From Gilvibacter sp. SZ-19 (GTDB lineage: Bacteria > Bacteroidota > Bacteroidia > Flavobacteriales > Flavobacteriaceae), in contig NZ_CP019333.1 of the NCBI RefSeq assembly GCF_002163875.1, forward strand, positions 1,494,864-1,558,863: DNA of 64,000 bases. The letters run 5' to 3'. Of the stretch, positions 39,650 to 47,645 are shown one piece after another. Positions within the stretch are counted from its first letter, which is position 1, and the number at the start of each line of letters is the position of its first letter. The position numbers and the translations under genes were made by a program. The notes under the pieces were generated by a model that saw nothing but the letters and a program-made list of their open reading frames with translations, had not been told where the DNA came from and did no database searches.

Positions 39650-40720
39650 ATGCGACACGACTGGACCCGAGAAGAGATCATGGAAATTTACAACACGCCA
39701 CTAATGGAGTTGCTTTATCGCGCTGCAACAGTGCATCGCGAGCATCACGATCCGAACACGGTACAAGTCTCTACGCTCTTATCTATTAAGACAGGTGGAT
39801 GTCCGGAAGACTGTGGTTACTGCCCACAAGCGGCACGATATCATACCGATATTGAAGGTAATGATCTAATGACCGTGCAACACGTAAAAGCTCAGGCTTT
39901 GCGTGCAAAGGCATCGGGGAGTTCACGAGTGTGTATGGGAGCCGCCTGGAGAAACGTAAAGGATGGTCCAGAGTTCGATCAGGTCTTGGAAATGGTTCGT
40001 ACCATCAACAAACTCGATATGGAAGTTTGCTGTACCCTAGGTATGGTGACCGAAAATCAAGCCAAGCGTCTGGCAGAAGCTGGTTTGTATGCCTATAATC
40101 ACAATTTGGATACCTCAGAGGACTATTACAAAGATGTGATCTCTACGCGCGCTTATCAAGACCGTTTAGATACCATCTCTAATGTTCGTAAGACCAATGT
40201 AACGGTTTGTAGCGGCGGTATCATTGGAATGGGAGAGAACCTGGAAGATAGAGCGGGAATGTTGGTGGCCTTGGCTACGCTAGATCCGCAGCCAGAATCA
40301 GTACCTATCAACGCTTTGGTAGCCGTAGAGGGGACTCCGATGGAAGACATTGAGCCGATCTCTATCTGGGAGATGATCCGCATGGTAGCCACCACGCGCA
40401 TTGTGATGCCAAAAACGCAGGTGCGCTTGTCAGCAGGTCGCACAGAGATGAGTAGAGAAGGTCAAGCAATGTGTTTCTTTGCAGGAGCAAATTCCATCTT
40501 TGCAGGAGATAAACTATTGACCACGCCAAACCCTGACGTGAACCAGGACATGGAAATGTTTAAAATGCTAGGGCTCACTCCGCAGAAAGCATTTGTAAAG
40601 AAAGCACAACCAGAAACCGTTGAGGCAGAAGACTCTGCATACAATCCCTTAGGTGAAAAACCGAAATGGACGCGACCTGGGCATAAAATTGCCCGTAATG
40701 AAGCGGCGCGAAAGAAGTAA
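39650..40720 (+). CDS. bioB: Biotin synthase
   Basis: Radical-SAM enzyme inserting sulphur into dethiobiotin. The 356 residues include the radical-SAM cluster C51-x3-C55-x2-C58 (GGCPEDCGYC), the YNHNLDTS substrate motif and the RLSAGR block whose arginine binds the second [2Fe-2S] cluster. It is the last gene of the biotin cluster and has a promoter of its own. Confidence 0.96.
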   Translation: MRHDWTREEIMEIYNTPLMELLYRAATVHREHHDPNTVQVSTLLSIKTGGCPEDCGYCPQAARYHTDIEGNDLMTVQHVKAQALRAKASGSSRVCMGAAWRNVKDGPEFDQVLEMVRTINKLDMEVCCTLGMVTENQAKRLAEAGLYAYNHNLDTSEDYYKDVISTRAYQDRLDTISNVRKTNVTVCSGGIIGMGENLEDRAGMLVALATLDPQPESVPINALVAVEGTPMEDIEPISIWEMIRMVATTRIVMPKTQVRLSAGRTEMSREGQAMCFFAGANSIFAGDKLLTTPNPDVNQDMEMFKMLGLTPQKAFVKKAQPETVEAEDSAYNPLGEKPKWTRPGHKIARNEAARKK

Positions 40721-40816
40721 ACTTCACTACTTTTTTTAATATAAACTACAATTTAAGTCTCCCTCTGGCGTTCTTTAGACTGGAAACACCATTACCCAAT
40801 CTTAATTCGAACACCT

Positions 40817-41446
40817 ATGAGAAAGTTGCTATTATTAGCAATTGTTGGGCTGTGTTTAGTTTCCTGTAGTAAAGACGACGACGCTCCGAACAATTGCAAA
40901 CAACCCGGAAGCATCATTATTGAACAACTCAACTCGACCTCCATCTTATTTTCTTGGGGGATCGACGCAGAAACCGCCTGGGAGGTTGAATACGGTCCGG
41001 TTGGTTTTGCCTTAGGCACCGGTACGGTCCGCCAAACCTCACAAGAGAGTTTTTTCATTGAAGACTTGGAACCAGCTACGGAGTATCGCATTTATTTGCG
41101 CACCAATTGCGGTTCTGACGGGTTTAGTGAATACATCTCTGTAGATGTAGTTACTGCGGAGCCAAGCGTGACCTGTAATCCACCGTCTAATTTGCAGCTA
41201 GTGAGTCTAAGCGACACCACTATTGAGCTGTCTTGGGACGAGAATAACGAGACCGCTTGGGAGATCGAGTACGGGCCAACAGGCTTTGCCTTAGGAACCG
41301 GGACTACAGAGAATACCTCGCAAAATTCATTCAACATAGAAGGGCTGAGTCCATCGACCACTTATGAAATCTATGTGCGTGCCAATTGTGGTTCGGACGG
41401 ATTCAGTACCTACTCAGATGCTCTGGTCATTACGACCGATGGTTAA
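40817..41446 (+). CDS. Lipoprotein with two fibronectin type III repeats
   Basis: Predicted lipoprotein of 209 residues: signal peptide with lipobox LVSCSKDD, then two tandem fibronectin type III-like domains (about 30-115 and 118-209). The domains share the blocks W-VEYGP-GFALGTGT and R-NCGSDGFS at a spacing of exactly 93 residues (279 nt), showing duplication within the gene. Such domains usually mediate binding on the cell surface. No enzymatic domain is present and function is unknown. Confidence 0.78.
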   Translation: MRKLLLLAIVGLCLVSCSKDDDAPNNCKQPGSIIIEQLNSTSILFSWGIDAETAWEVEYGPVGFALGTGTVRQTSQESFFIEDLEPATEYRIYLRTNCGSDGFSEYISVDVVTAEPSVTCNPPSNLQLVSLSDTTIELSWDENNETAWEIEYGPTGFALGTGTTENTSQNSFNIEGLSPSTTYEIYVRANCGSDGFSTYSDALVITTDG

Positions 41447-41467
41447 GTAGAGTATCGCTAGGGGCGA

Positions 41468-41496
41468 AAGGGCGGGGATATCCTCGCCCTTTTGTT
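41468..41496 (+). terminator. Terminator after the 40817 gene
   Basis: Stem AAGGGCGGGGA / TCCTCGCCCTT (one wobble) followed by a T-rich tract. Confidence 0.75.
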
Positions 41497-41593
41497 TTTC
41501 TTTAATCCGCTGTAGTCCCTGATTACCATATAGAAAGGTGGTTTTAGGTTATTTAAATGTTTCGTAATTTTAGCCCCGATTTTAAGAAGGAAT

Positions 41594-42457
41594 ATGCAGT
41601 TAAGTCCAATAGAAGTTCGGGAGACCATTACCAAGGAGGAGTTTAAAAGAGAATTCTTAAAACCCCAAAAGCCGGTAGTGATAAAACGTTTTATCGAAGA
41701 TTGGCCCGCCTTTGAGAAATGGGACCTAGATTATATGGCTACGGTTGCCGGAGAAAAAGAGGTTCCTCTTTATGACGACCGTCCGGTAGATTATAAAGAC
41801 GGATTTAACGAGCCACACGCGAAAATGAAGATGAGTGAGTATATAGACTTGCTTAAGCGCGAGCCGACCAAGTTCCGGATCTTTCTTTGGAATATCTTAA
41901 AAGAAGTGCCTGAGCTACAAAAGGATTTCTCCTATCCCGACTTTGGGATCAAGCTAATGAAAGGTTTGCCGATGCTTTTCTTTGGAGGTGAGGACTCTTA
42001 CACCTTTATGCATTACGATATAGACCTGGCCAACATCTTTCACTTTCACTTTCACGGTAAGAAGCAAGTGATCCTTTTTGACCAAGAGCAAAACGATTAC
42101 TTATACAAGATCCCGCATTCTCTAATTACAAGAGAAGACATAAACTTTGCCGATCCAGACTATGAGAAATGGCCTGCTTTAAAACAAGCTAAAGGCTATA
42201 TCGCCGACTTGGAACACGGCAATGTGCTCTATATGCCAGAGGGATATTGGCATTATATGCGCTATATCACACCAGGTTTTAGTATGAGCTTACGCGCCAT
42301 TGCCCGCAATCCGAAGAACCTCGGAAAGGCCCTTTACAACATCTTTGTGATGCGTCATTTTGACAATATGATGCGTCGTATGAAAGGGCAAGCCTGGATA
42401 GATGGTAAGAACGAAAAGGCCGTTATTAAGACCCATCGTAAATTGGGGATCTCTTAG
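41594..42457 (+). CDS. JmjC/cupin-like Fe(II)/2-oxoglutarate hydroxylase
   Basis: Cupin_8-type protein of 287 residues. The iron-binding facial triad is visible as His140-x-Asp142 (FMHYDID) and His220 (EGYWHYM), in the HxD...H spacing of JmjC hydroxylases. Eukaryotic relatives hydroxylate asparagine or other residues in proteins; bacterial relatives act on ribosomal proteins or are uncharacterised. Oxygen- and 2-oxoglutarate-dependent activity is expected from the motif; the target is unknown. It is convergent with recX, 3 nt away. Confidence 0.82.
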   Translation: MQLSPIEVRETITKEEFKREFLKPQKPVVIKRFIEDWPAFEKWDLDYMATVAGEKEVPLYDDRPVDYKDGFNEPHAKMKMSEYIDLLKREPTKFRIFLWNILKEVPELQKDFSYPDFGIKLMKGLPMLFFGGEDSYTFMHYDIDLANIFHFHFHGKKQVILFDQEQNDYLYKIPHSLITREDINFADPDYEKWPALKQAKGYIADLEHGNVLYMPEGYWHYMRYITPGFSMSLRAIARNPKNLGKALYNIFVMRHFDNMMRRMKGQAWIDGKNEKAVIKTHRKLGIS

Positions 42458-42459
42458 TA

Positions 42460-42945
42460 CTACAGATTCATCAATTCATTGATCTTTTCATAGATCAAAT
42501 GCGTCTCCCAACCTCGGTAAATGAGGTAATCTGCTAGTTTCTTTTTCTTTTTCTGTGGATTGGTCTCGGTAAGAGAAGCAAAGCGTTTTTCGGCTAAGGT
42601 GTGAAAGGTGCTGTAATAGTCGGTCTCTGGGATCTCCTTTAAAGCCAGTTTTACATTGTAAGCAGAGATGCCTCGGGCTTTGAGTTCGCGAACAATGCGC
42701 TGTTTTCCCCATTTCTTGTTTCGGAACTTACCTCGGGCAAAGCTCTGTGCAAAACGACTTTCGTTGAGGTAGTCGTGCTGCATCAAATGCAAGATGATCT
42801 GCTCCTTAGCAGCTGGAATCATGCGCATTTCGGCAAGTTTTTTCTCTACTTCTTTATGACACCGATCCTGATAGGCACAATAACGTTCCAGTCGAGCCTG
42901 AGCCTCTTCTACAGTATAGGTTTTACGGTGTTGTGCGCGATTCAT
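42460..42945 (-). CDS. recX: Regulatory protein RecX
   Basis: Modulator of RecA filaments. The 161 residues form the usual three-helix repeats, with the blocks LNESRFAQSFARGKFRNKKWG and YNVKLALKEI. I start at the ATG at 42945 (MNRAQHRKTYT) and not 42972, because a -7 box lies at 42952-42959, inside the longer version. The C-terminal part is lysine-rich (NPQKKKKKLADYL). It is divergent from the membrane protein/XRE pair. Confidence 0.9.
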   Translation of the reverse strand: MNRAQHRKTYTVEEAQARLERYCAYQDRCHKEVEKKLAEMRMIPAAKEQIILHLMQHDYLNESRFAQSFARGKFRNKKWGKQRIVRELKARGISAYNVKLALKEIPETDYYSTFHTLAEKRFASLTETNPQKKKKKLADYLIYRGWETHLIYEKINELMNL

Positions 42946-42951
42946 CAGGCT

Positions 42952-42959
42952 CAAAAATA
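42952..42959 (-). promoter_or_regulatory. Predicted -7 box of recX, adjoining the start codon
   Basis: TATTTTTG on the minus strand ends 6 nt before the chosen ATG, predicting a leader of only a few nucleotides. No -33 TTG is evident. Confidence 0.45.
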
Positions 42960-42991
42960 CACATTCAGCCATGAAAAAACGAGCTATGAAA

Positions 42992-43009
42992 TGTCATAAA
43001 TAAATGACA
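42992..43009. promoter_or_regulatory. Operator-like inverted repeat upstream of the XRE-linked gene
   Basis: TGTCAT-N6-ATGACA is a perfect 6+6 palindrome, 74 nt before the membrane-protein ATG and between two divergent units. It is a candidate binding site for the XRE regulator encoded at 43549 or another HTH protein; this is inferred only from symmetry and position. Confidence 0.4.
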
Positions 43010-43082
43010 AAAAGTAAAATAAACTTTACATTATGGAAAATATTCTATACTTTTAACACTCAATCATTAAAAACGAATAGTT

Positions 43083-43559
43083 ATGAACGCGAATTATTTA
43101 TTTCCACATCGCTACAAAAAATGGGGTTGGATGGTGCTCATCCCAGCTGCAATTCTGGGTTTTTTGACAGTACTCAACGATTACAGCCCTGCATTTTTGG
43201 ACCTGCCTGTTTTTGCAATTGCTGTCGATGAGATCTTTGGAGAACGCAAGTACTTTGGATTTATCGATAACAACATCCTTAACGAGATACTGGGGGTGCT
43301 TATCATTTTAAGCGGTCTAGTGGTTGCTTTTTCTAAGGAGAAATTAGAGGACGAGCTCATAAGTAGTATTCGCCTAAAGAGCTTGGTTTGGGCCACTTAT
43401 GTGAATTACGGGGTGCTACTGCTGGCCTTTATCTTTGTTTACGATCTTTCCTTTCTATGGATCATGATCTTTAATATGTTCACCATTTTGGCGTTCTTTA
43501 TTATTCGCTTTAACTGGCAGCTCTACAAGCTGCACAATACGGTGAGCAATGAAGAATAA
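43083..43559 (+). CDS. Small membrane protein paired with an XRE regulator
   Basis: Protein of 158 residues with four predicted membrane helices (about 16-36, 75-92, 108-124 and 128-148). I do not recognise a domain. Its 3' end overlaps the XRE regulator gene by 11 nt. Membrane protein/small HTH pairs of this kind occur in many bacteria, with the HTH protein usually repressing its own pair; the signal sensed here is unknown. Confidence 0.68.
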   Translation: MNANYLFPHRYKKWGWMVLIPAAILGFLTVLNDYSPAFLDLPVFAIAVDEIFGERKYFGFIDNNILNEILGVLIILSGLVVAFSKEKLEDELISSIRLKSLVWATYVNYGVLLLAFIFVYDLSFLWIMIFNMFTILAFFIIRFNWQLYKLHNTVSNEE

Positions 43560-43752
43560 TATCAAAGTAGAGCGCGCGCGTCACAACATGACCCAGGCGG
43601 CCTTGGCAGAAGCTGCCAAGGTAAGCCGCCAGACCATCAATGCCATGGAGTTGGGTAAATACGTCCCCTCAACGGTATTGGCTTTGCGATTGGCAGAGAT
43701 CTTCTCCACCACCGTTGATAATCTTTTTGAATTAGAAGATTCGGATTGGTAG
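43549..43752 (+). CDS. XRE-family helix-turn-helix regulator (YozG-like)
   Basis: Small DNA-binding protein of 67 residues that is nothing but a Cro/C1-type HTH (about 5-60), with the blocks MTQAALAEAAKVSRQTINAMELG and VDNLFELEDSDW. The length and tail match the stand-alone YozG-like group. The gene starts inside the end of the preceding membrane-protein gene, so the two are translationally coupled. Probable autorepressor; targets beyond its own pair are unknown. Confidence 0.88.
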   Translation: MKNNIKVERARHNMTQAALAEAAKVSRQTINAMELGKYVPSTVLALRLAEIFSTTVDNLFELEDSDW

Positions 43753-43753
43753 T

Positions 43754-44353
43754 TTACTGCTGATCGAGTTCTTCTAAGGTCTTTGCTGCCGAGGCATTGA
43801 TGCTTCGGTAGCACTTTAAAACCCAACCGAATACCAAGAAGAGTATGATTCCTCCAATAGGTACATACCAAAACATCACGGAGCCTTCTACAAACACATC
43901 TTTCCCTTTAAAGAGCTTCGCGAAGACCGGTAATATGGCCACCATAAGCAGCGGAGTCATTCCTAAATTGATCTTTTGGAACAAGAGGAATCGACGTTTG
44001 CGATCGGTAAAGTCTTGCATCAGTTCCTTTTGAGTTCCTGAACTAATTGGTAGGTTTTGCAGATCGCGAATGGCGCTTAATGAAAGTATGGGTAATACGG
44101 TCAAAACGGCAACGGCAATTAGGGCACATAGACGCAGGTACCAAATGTCGAGTTTGCCAAAATTTACAAGTATATAAGCTGCAAAGATGTAGCAGAGCAC
44201 GCCACCAATGGTTTCGTAGGTGTTGAGCTTCTGATATTTTGCACGGTATTTTTGAGTGGTCATTTCCATGATTAATTGATCTGTTAACTGTTGTTGTTTT
44301 TCGATTTTCTGATTCATCTGCTGCCAAGCAGCTTGCATTTCATGTAGTTCCAT
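43754..44353 (-). CDS. Membrane protein downstream of a sigma factor (possible sigma regulator)
   Basis: Protein of 199 residues with an N-terminal helical region (HEMQAAWQQMNQKIEKQQQ, heptad-like), two pairs of membrane helices (about 50-90 and 130-185) and a short polar tail. It begins 2 nt after the sigma-factor stop codon on the same strand. The position and soluble N-terminus fit an anti-sigma factor or membrane-bound partner, but I see no classical anti-sigma zinc motif, so this is inference. Confidence 0.65.
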   Translation of the reverse strand: MELHEMQAAWQQMNQKIEKQQQLTDQLIMEMTTQKYRAKYQKLNTYETIGGVLCYIFAAYILVNFGKLDIWYLRLCALIAVAVLTVLPILSLSAIRDLQNLPISSGTQKELMQDFTDRKRRFLLFQKINLGMTPLLMVAILPVFAKLFKGKDVFVEGSVMFWYVPIGGIILFLVFGWVLKCYRSINASAAKTLEELDQQ

Positions 44354-44355
44354 AA

Positions 44356-44844
44356 CTAGTGCTGCGGTTTATTGGCACGCATTTGTGCTTTGATTCTGTT
44401 TAAACGGGTGCCGATATTACTCGGACTGTAACCCGTGATCTGTCCAATTTCTTCGTACGATTTTCCGTCTAAATACAAGAGGACTATCGCCCGATTCACT
44501 TCACCCAGCTGTCTGATCTGCGCGTACAAATACTGCGTACGCTCGTCCATTAAGGCATCTTGCTCTTCTATGATTCTGTGCAACTCCGGTATGAGTTGCT
44601 GATCGTCTGGCTTGCGCTTTTGCAGCTTTAAATACTTGATCGCAGTATTCAAGGCCACGCGATACATCCAGGTAGACCAACTGGAATTTCCTTTAAAGGA
44701 ATCAAAGGACTTCCAGAGTTGATACACCATTTCCTGATAGAGATCTTGGCGCTCTTCTGACCTATCTGCATAAGCGTTGCTGAGCTTATAGAGAATGCCT
44801 TCGTGTTGTTTGATCAGTTTTGTAAAATCGGCCGAATTACTCAT
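44356..44844 (-). CDS. ECF-type RNA polymerase sigma factor
   Basis: Sigma-70 family factor of 162 residues with region 2 (about 20-90, YQEMVYQLWKSFDSFKG and WMYRVALNTA) and region 4 (about 105-158, ending in a helix-turn-helix around YEEIGQITGYSPSNIGTRLNR). It directs RNA polymerase to a small regulon. It is the first gene of a two-gene unit with the membrane protein at 43754. Target promoters cannot be read from this window. Confidence 0.92.
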   Translation of the reverse strand: MSNSADFTKLIKQHEGILYKLSNAYADRSEERQDLYQEMVYQLWKSFDSFKGNSSWSTWMYRVALNTAIKYLKLQKRKPDDQQLIPELHRIIEEQDALMDERTQYLYAQIRQLGEVNRAIVLLYLDGKSYEEIGQITGYSPSNIGTRLNRIKAQMRANKPQH

Positions 44845-44902
44845 TTATTAATTAAGAGACTCACTGCGTTAGTACACCCTTAAGGTAGAAAATCACACTC
44901 GA

Positions 44903-44932
44903 CCATAAAAAAAAGAGGCCATTGCCTCTTTT
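44903..44932 (-). terminator. Terminator after the DinB-like gene
   Basis: Stem AAAAGAGGC / GCCTCTTTT with a CATT loop. On the minus strand it is followed by a run of T, placed just after the stop codon of the 44938 gene. Confidence 0.8.
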
Positions 44933-44937
44933 AGTTT

Positions 44938-45513
44938 TTATTTCTCAGCCAATCTGACCTGCTGCACATAGCCCTCAAAACTGCGTTCTGCCTGCTCTAA
45001 ATGACGTTGATTATGGTAAATAATGATTCTAAAAGCATCGCCCAATTTTACCTTGGCCCAAGCCCCAAGATCGGTAGGGACTTTTACGCGTGCTAAGTTT
45101 TTATTTCGAGCGATTTGTAATAGCGCTAAACTCTTTTCTTGATCCTGAATATAGGTTTCAATCACACTGATGGGAAGTTTTTTACCGTTGGGATCCTTGC
45201 TTTTAAAGGTTTTCATCTTAGTGCCGGCATCACCTGGAGACATGAGTTTGGCAAACCAATTCCCTAAACCGCCGGATTTGAACTCTTCTTGTGGCTGCTT
45301 GTTACTTTTGGTCATACCTTCTGCAATCCGCTGTAAATAGACTTCGCTGTATTGATTCATATGCTCAAAACATTCTAAGGCGCTCCAAACTTTGGGGCCA
45401 GCCTTCCAGTTCAAGGCTTCTTCTGCCTCCTGTTTTAGGGCTTGAGCTCCGTTTAGGTTTTGGTGTACGCGTGCGATGAGGTCTTCTATTAGGGCTTGAC
45501 TTGTGGTTTTCAT
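44938..45513 (-). CDS. DinB-family protein
   Basis: Four-helix-bundle protein of 191 residues of the DinB/YfiT-like superfamily. Candidate metal-binding histidines are in CFEHMNQYSE (about residue 51) and IIYHNQRHLEQAE (about 166-170), the spacing expected for the family. Members include thiol-dependent S-transferases and stress-induced proteins of unknown activity. It is a stand-alone gene with its own terminator. Confidence 0.8.
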   Translation of the reverse strand: MKTTSQALIEDLIARVHQNLNGAQALKQEAEEALNWKAGPKVWSALECFEHMNQYSEVYLQRIAEGMTKSNKQPQEEFKSGGLGNWFAKLMSPGDAGTKMKTFKSKDPNGKKLPISVIETYIQDQEKSLALLQIARNKNLARVKVPTDLGAWAKVKLGDAFRIIIYHNQRHLEQAERSFEGYVQQVRLAEK

Positions 45514-45569
45514 GTCCTTGATTTTAAGACAAATATCGAACCTACAAAGTTTTTAAACCTTGATCTGGA

Positions 45570-46115
45570 TTAAGATTTCTTAATTCGAGACAGGGTCTCT
45601 GGCGTCATGCGCAAATAGGAGGCAATATATTTATCTGGAATCTCTTGAAACACCTGCGGACTGCGTTTAAGCACGCGTTTGTAGCGTTCCAAGGGCGAAC
45701 TGGTTAGTATATCTTGTTCTCGTTCCATTTGCTGGCAAATACCCAGTTCCAAAAACCGACTCCAAGCTTGGATGCGGTCTGCATCTGCATTGATAAACTC
45801 CATTAAGCGCGCTTTAGACATGACCTTGAGTCTGGTCTTTTTAAGCGTTTGTAGGTAGAGATCGGTAGGCTGTTCGGTAATGAAAGAAACCATGGCAGCC
45901 ACCAAATTGTCTTTATAACCCAAACGAATAGTGTGCTCCTCAAACTCATCGATGATATAGGCGCGCAAACTCCCAGAGATCACGTAATAGAGATTGGTAT
46001 TTGCCGCACCCTGCACCTTGAGGTATTCGTAACGCTTTAGGGTGATTTCGTCTTCCCAAAGCTCGTGTTGGTCAAATAGGTTTTTGAAGTGTTCTAGGAG
46101 GTTCATATCATTCAA
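45570..46115 (-). CDS. Crp/Fnr-family transcriptional regulator
   Basis: Regulator of 181 residues: an N-terminal cyclic-nucleotide-binding-like beta roll (about 10-125, with YYVISGSLRAYII) and a short C-terminal HTH (DKYIASYLRMTPETLSRI). The compact C-terminus is typical of Bacteroidota members. No iron-sulphur cysteine pattern is present, so it is not an oxygen-sensing FNR. Ligand and regulon are unknown. It overlaps the upstream membrane-protein gene by 8 nt and is probably co-transcribed with it. Confidence 0.85.
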   Translation of the reverse strand: MNDMNLLEHFKNLFDQHELWEDEITLKRYEYLKVQGAANTNLYYVISGSLRAYIIDEFEEHTIRLGYKDNLVAAMVSFITEQPTDLYLQTLKKTRLKVMSKARLMEFINADADRIQAWSRFLELGICQQMEREQDILTSSPLERYKRVLKRSPQVFQEIPDKYIASYLRMTPETLSRIKKS

Positions 46116-46905
46116 AGATATAGAACAACATTGGCAAAGAGGTAATGCCTAACAGCAAAAGACTCACCCAAATAGAGTTGATAAAGTCTTTCTTTTTTAT
46201 CGCGAAAAAGTCTCGGACCACAGTATCCATGAGCAGATAGAGAAGTAAAATATTATACGCCAGAAAGAAAAGATCTCGAGCTACTTGAGTTGTGGTTGGA
46301 GCAAATACGCCCATTATCGGGTCAGAATCGAATTCGAAACTGTATCGCAGCAAATTGATCAATGCCAAAAAGCCAAAGATCAAATTCAAATAAAGCAAAC
46401 CTGCCAGTGTGATCCAGCCCTTTTTCTGCACTTTGAATAGCCAGAAAAAGCATACAATTGGAATTATAGTGTTGATTATACTCGACAAGATCCCTACCAA
46501 GGCGTAGTTGTCGAAGTGCGAGAAATTATAATACTGTAAACTAGCAAAGAACAGGTAAATGGAGTTGGCAGTCAATATAGCCCAGAGCAGTAAAATAAGT
46601 TTGAACTTTTGTTCGGCACTGCTTAAACCAGGCTTCCAAGGAGATATTTTTTCCCAGAATGTCTTGGCTTTTTGATTCGATCTTTCGATTTGCTCTTGGG
46701 TGCGAGCCAGTTTGTTTGTTTTGTTGGCTTCGTAATTATGAGCTGCCTCTTTAGCGGTAGTCATTTGTGCTGCTGAAAGCTCTCTGCGCTCCAACTCAGC
46801 TTTTGCTGCTTCTAGTGCCTCGGGCACATATTGATCAGAGAACTCTAAGACATGAAGTAATGCCTGATCTGATGTATTGGCGAAGCTTTCGGCGAAGTTG
46901 GTCAT
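46108..46905 (-). CDS. Membrane protein with amphipathic N-terminal helices
   Basis: Protein of 265 residues. The first 95 residues are soluble and helical (YVPEALEAAKAELERREL). Five or six membrane segments follow (about 101-120, 133-157, 165-187, 208-227 and 243-263). The N-terminal helix pattern occurs in several Bacteroidota membrane proteins with no function assigned. It overlaps the Crp/Fnr gene by 8 nt, so regulator and membrane protein are likely co-expressed. Confidence 0.65.
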   Translation of the reverse strand: MTNFAESFANTSDQALLHVLEFSDQYVPEALEAAKAELERRELSAAQMTTAKEAAHNYEANKTNKLARTQEQIERSNQKAKTFWEKISPWKPGLSSAEQKFKLILLLWAILTANSIYLFFASLQYYNFSHFDNYALVGILSSIINTIIPIVCFFWLFKVQKKGWITLAGLLYLNLIFGFLALINLLRYSFEFDSDPIMGVFAPTTTQVARDLFFLAYNILLLYLLMDTVVRDFFAIKKKDFINSIWVSLLLLGITSLPMLFYIFE

Positions 46906-46933
46906 TTAAGCCAATTTACGGAAATTACTTTGA

Positions 46934-47395
46934 CTATAAGGGAGCCACGAACCGATAAACTCTATCGTTCACTGTTATGGTAATTACATCCCCTTTTACC
47001 GCTGCTTTAGCCTCCTCAGCAGTCTGGAAATTTGTGGGGATAAAGAAAGTGACCGTAGGGAATTTATTTGAATTCTCTTTGAGAGGAAGCGCTCCAAAAT
47101 TCTCAGAAATGGCTGTTATTCTGTAATCAGTGGCGTTGAAATTGTGAACAGCAAGGGTGCGGATGTCAACATAGACTCCTTGACCAAACGCCTTGCTGCG
47201 CGTTGAGAAACCAGCGCCTAAGTTTAGTTGCATTTCAAGGCTGTAATTCACGTTGTAAAAATCACCCTTGATGGTATTGAACTCATTGTCCACAATGGAG
47301 TAGTCGTATCCTAAGAGCAGATCAAAAGGTGCTTTTGGAACACTAGCACAACTGAATAAAAGCAATAGGGGAATAGAAAGAAGTAATTTTTTCAC
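46934..47395 (-). CDS. Small lipoprotein of unknown function
   Basis: Predicted lipoprotein of 153 residues: signal peptide and lipobox LLFSCAS (Cys16), then a beta-rich domain. I do not recognise a domain. It lies 28 nt upstream of the 46108 membrane-protein gene on the same strand, so it may share a transcript with it. Confidence 0.62.
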   Translation of the reverse strand: MKKLLLSIPLLLLFSCASVPKAPFDLLLGYDYSIVDNEFNTIKGDFYNVNYSLEMQLNLGAGFSTRSKAFGQGVYVDIRTLAVHNFNATDYRITAISENFGALPLKENSNKFPTVTFFIPTNFQTAEEAKAAVKGDVITITVNDRVYRFVAPL

Positions 47396-47415
47396 AGGTC
47401 TGGTTTTAAAACAAC

Positions 47416-47463
47416 ACTCCCCAAGATACTAATGAACAAAACATTCAAAAGCACTTGGGGAGT
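47416..47463. other. Long-loop perfect inverted repeat
   Basis: ACTCCCCAAG (47416-47425) and CTTGGGGAGT (47454-47463) are perfectly complementary over 10 bp with 28 nt between. The arms lie 21 nt upstream of the 46934 lipoprotein gene's ATG, on its leader side, and overlap a possible small plus-strand frame. Too long a loop for an ordinary terminator; could be a leader structure or operator pair. Confidence 0.45.
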
Positions 47464-47602
47464 AAGTCAGCACGAATTTATGAATTTATGGATTGATTTG
47501 AGAATTGATAATCCGCATGAGGGATTGCAGCAAAGTACCATGTACTGCGAAAAGCCCGACCCGAACAAAGAGAGGGGCATGCCCAAAAAAGAAAAGTTTT
47601 AA
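47432..47602 (+). CDS. Possible 56-residue small protein
   Basis: An uninterrupted ATG-to-TAA frame encodes 56 residues, with Trp9 and Trp20, a single Cys39 and a basic tail (KPDPNKERGMPKKEKF). It fills the gap between two minus-strand genes. I see no TAnnTTTG box upstream, and its 5' part overlaps the inverted repeat, so it may be chance. No family recognised. Confidence 0.25.
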   Translation: MNKTFKSTWGVSQHEFMNLWIDLRIDNPHEGLQQSTMYCEKPDPNKERGMPKKEKF

Positions 47603-47604
47603 AA

Positions 47605-47638
47605 CAAAAAACCCCCACCGCAAATGCGATGAGGGTTT
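47605..47638 (-). terminator. Terminator of the RNase G gene
   Basis: Stem AAACCC-CCACCGCA / TGCGATGAGGGTTT (two mismatches) with a T-run on the minus strand, immediately after the 47646 stop codon. Confidence 0.75.
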
Positions 47639-47645
47639 CTAAGGG

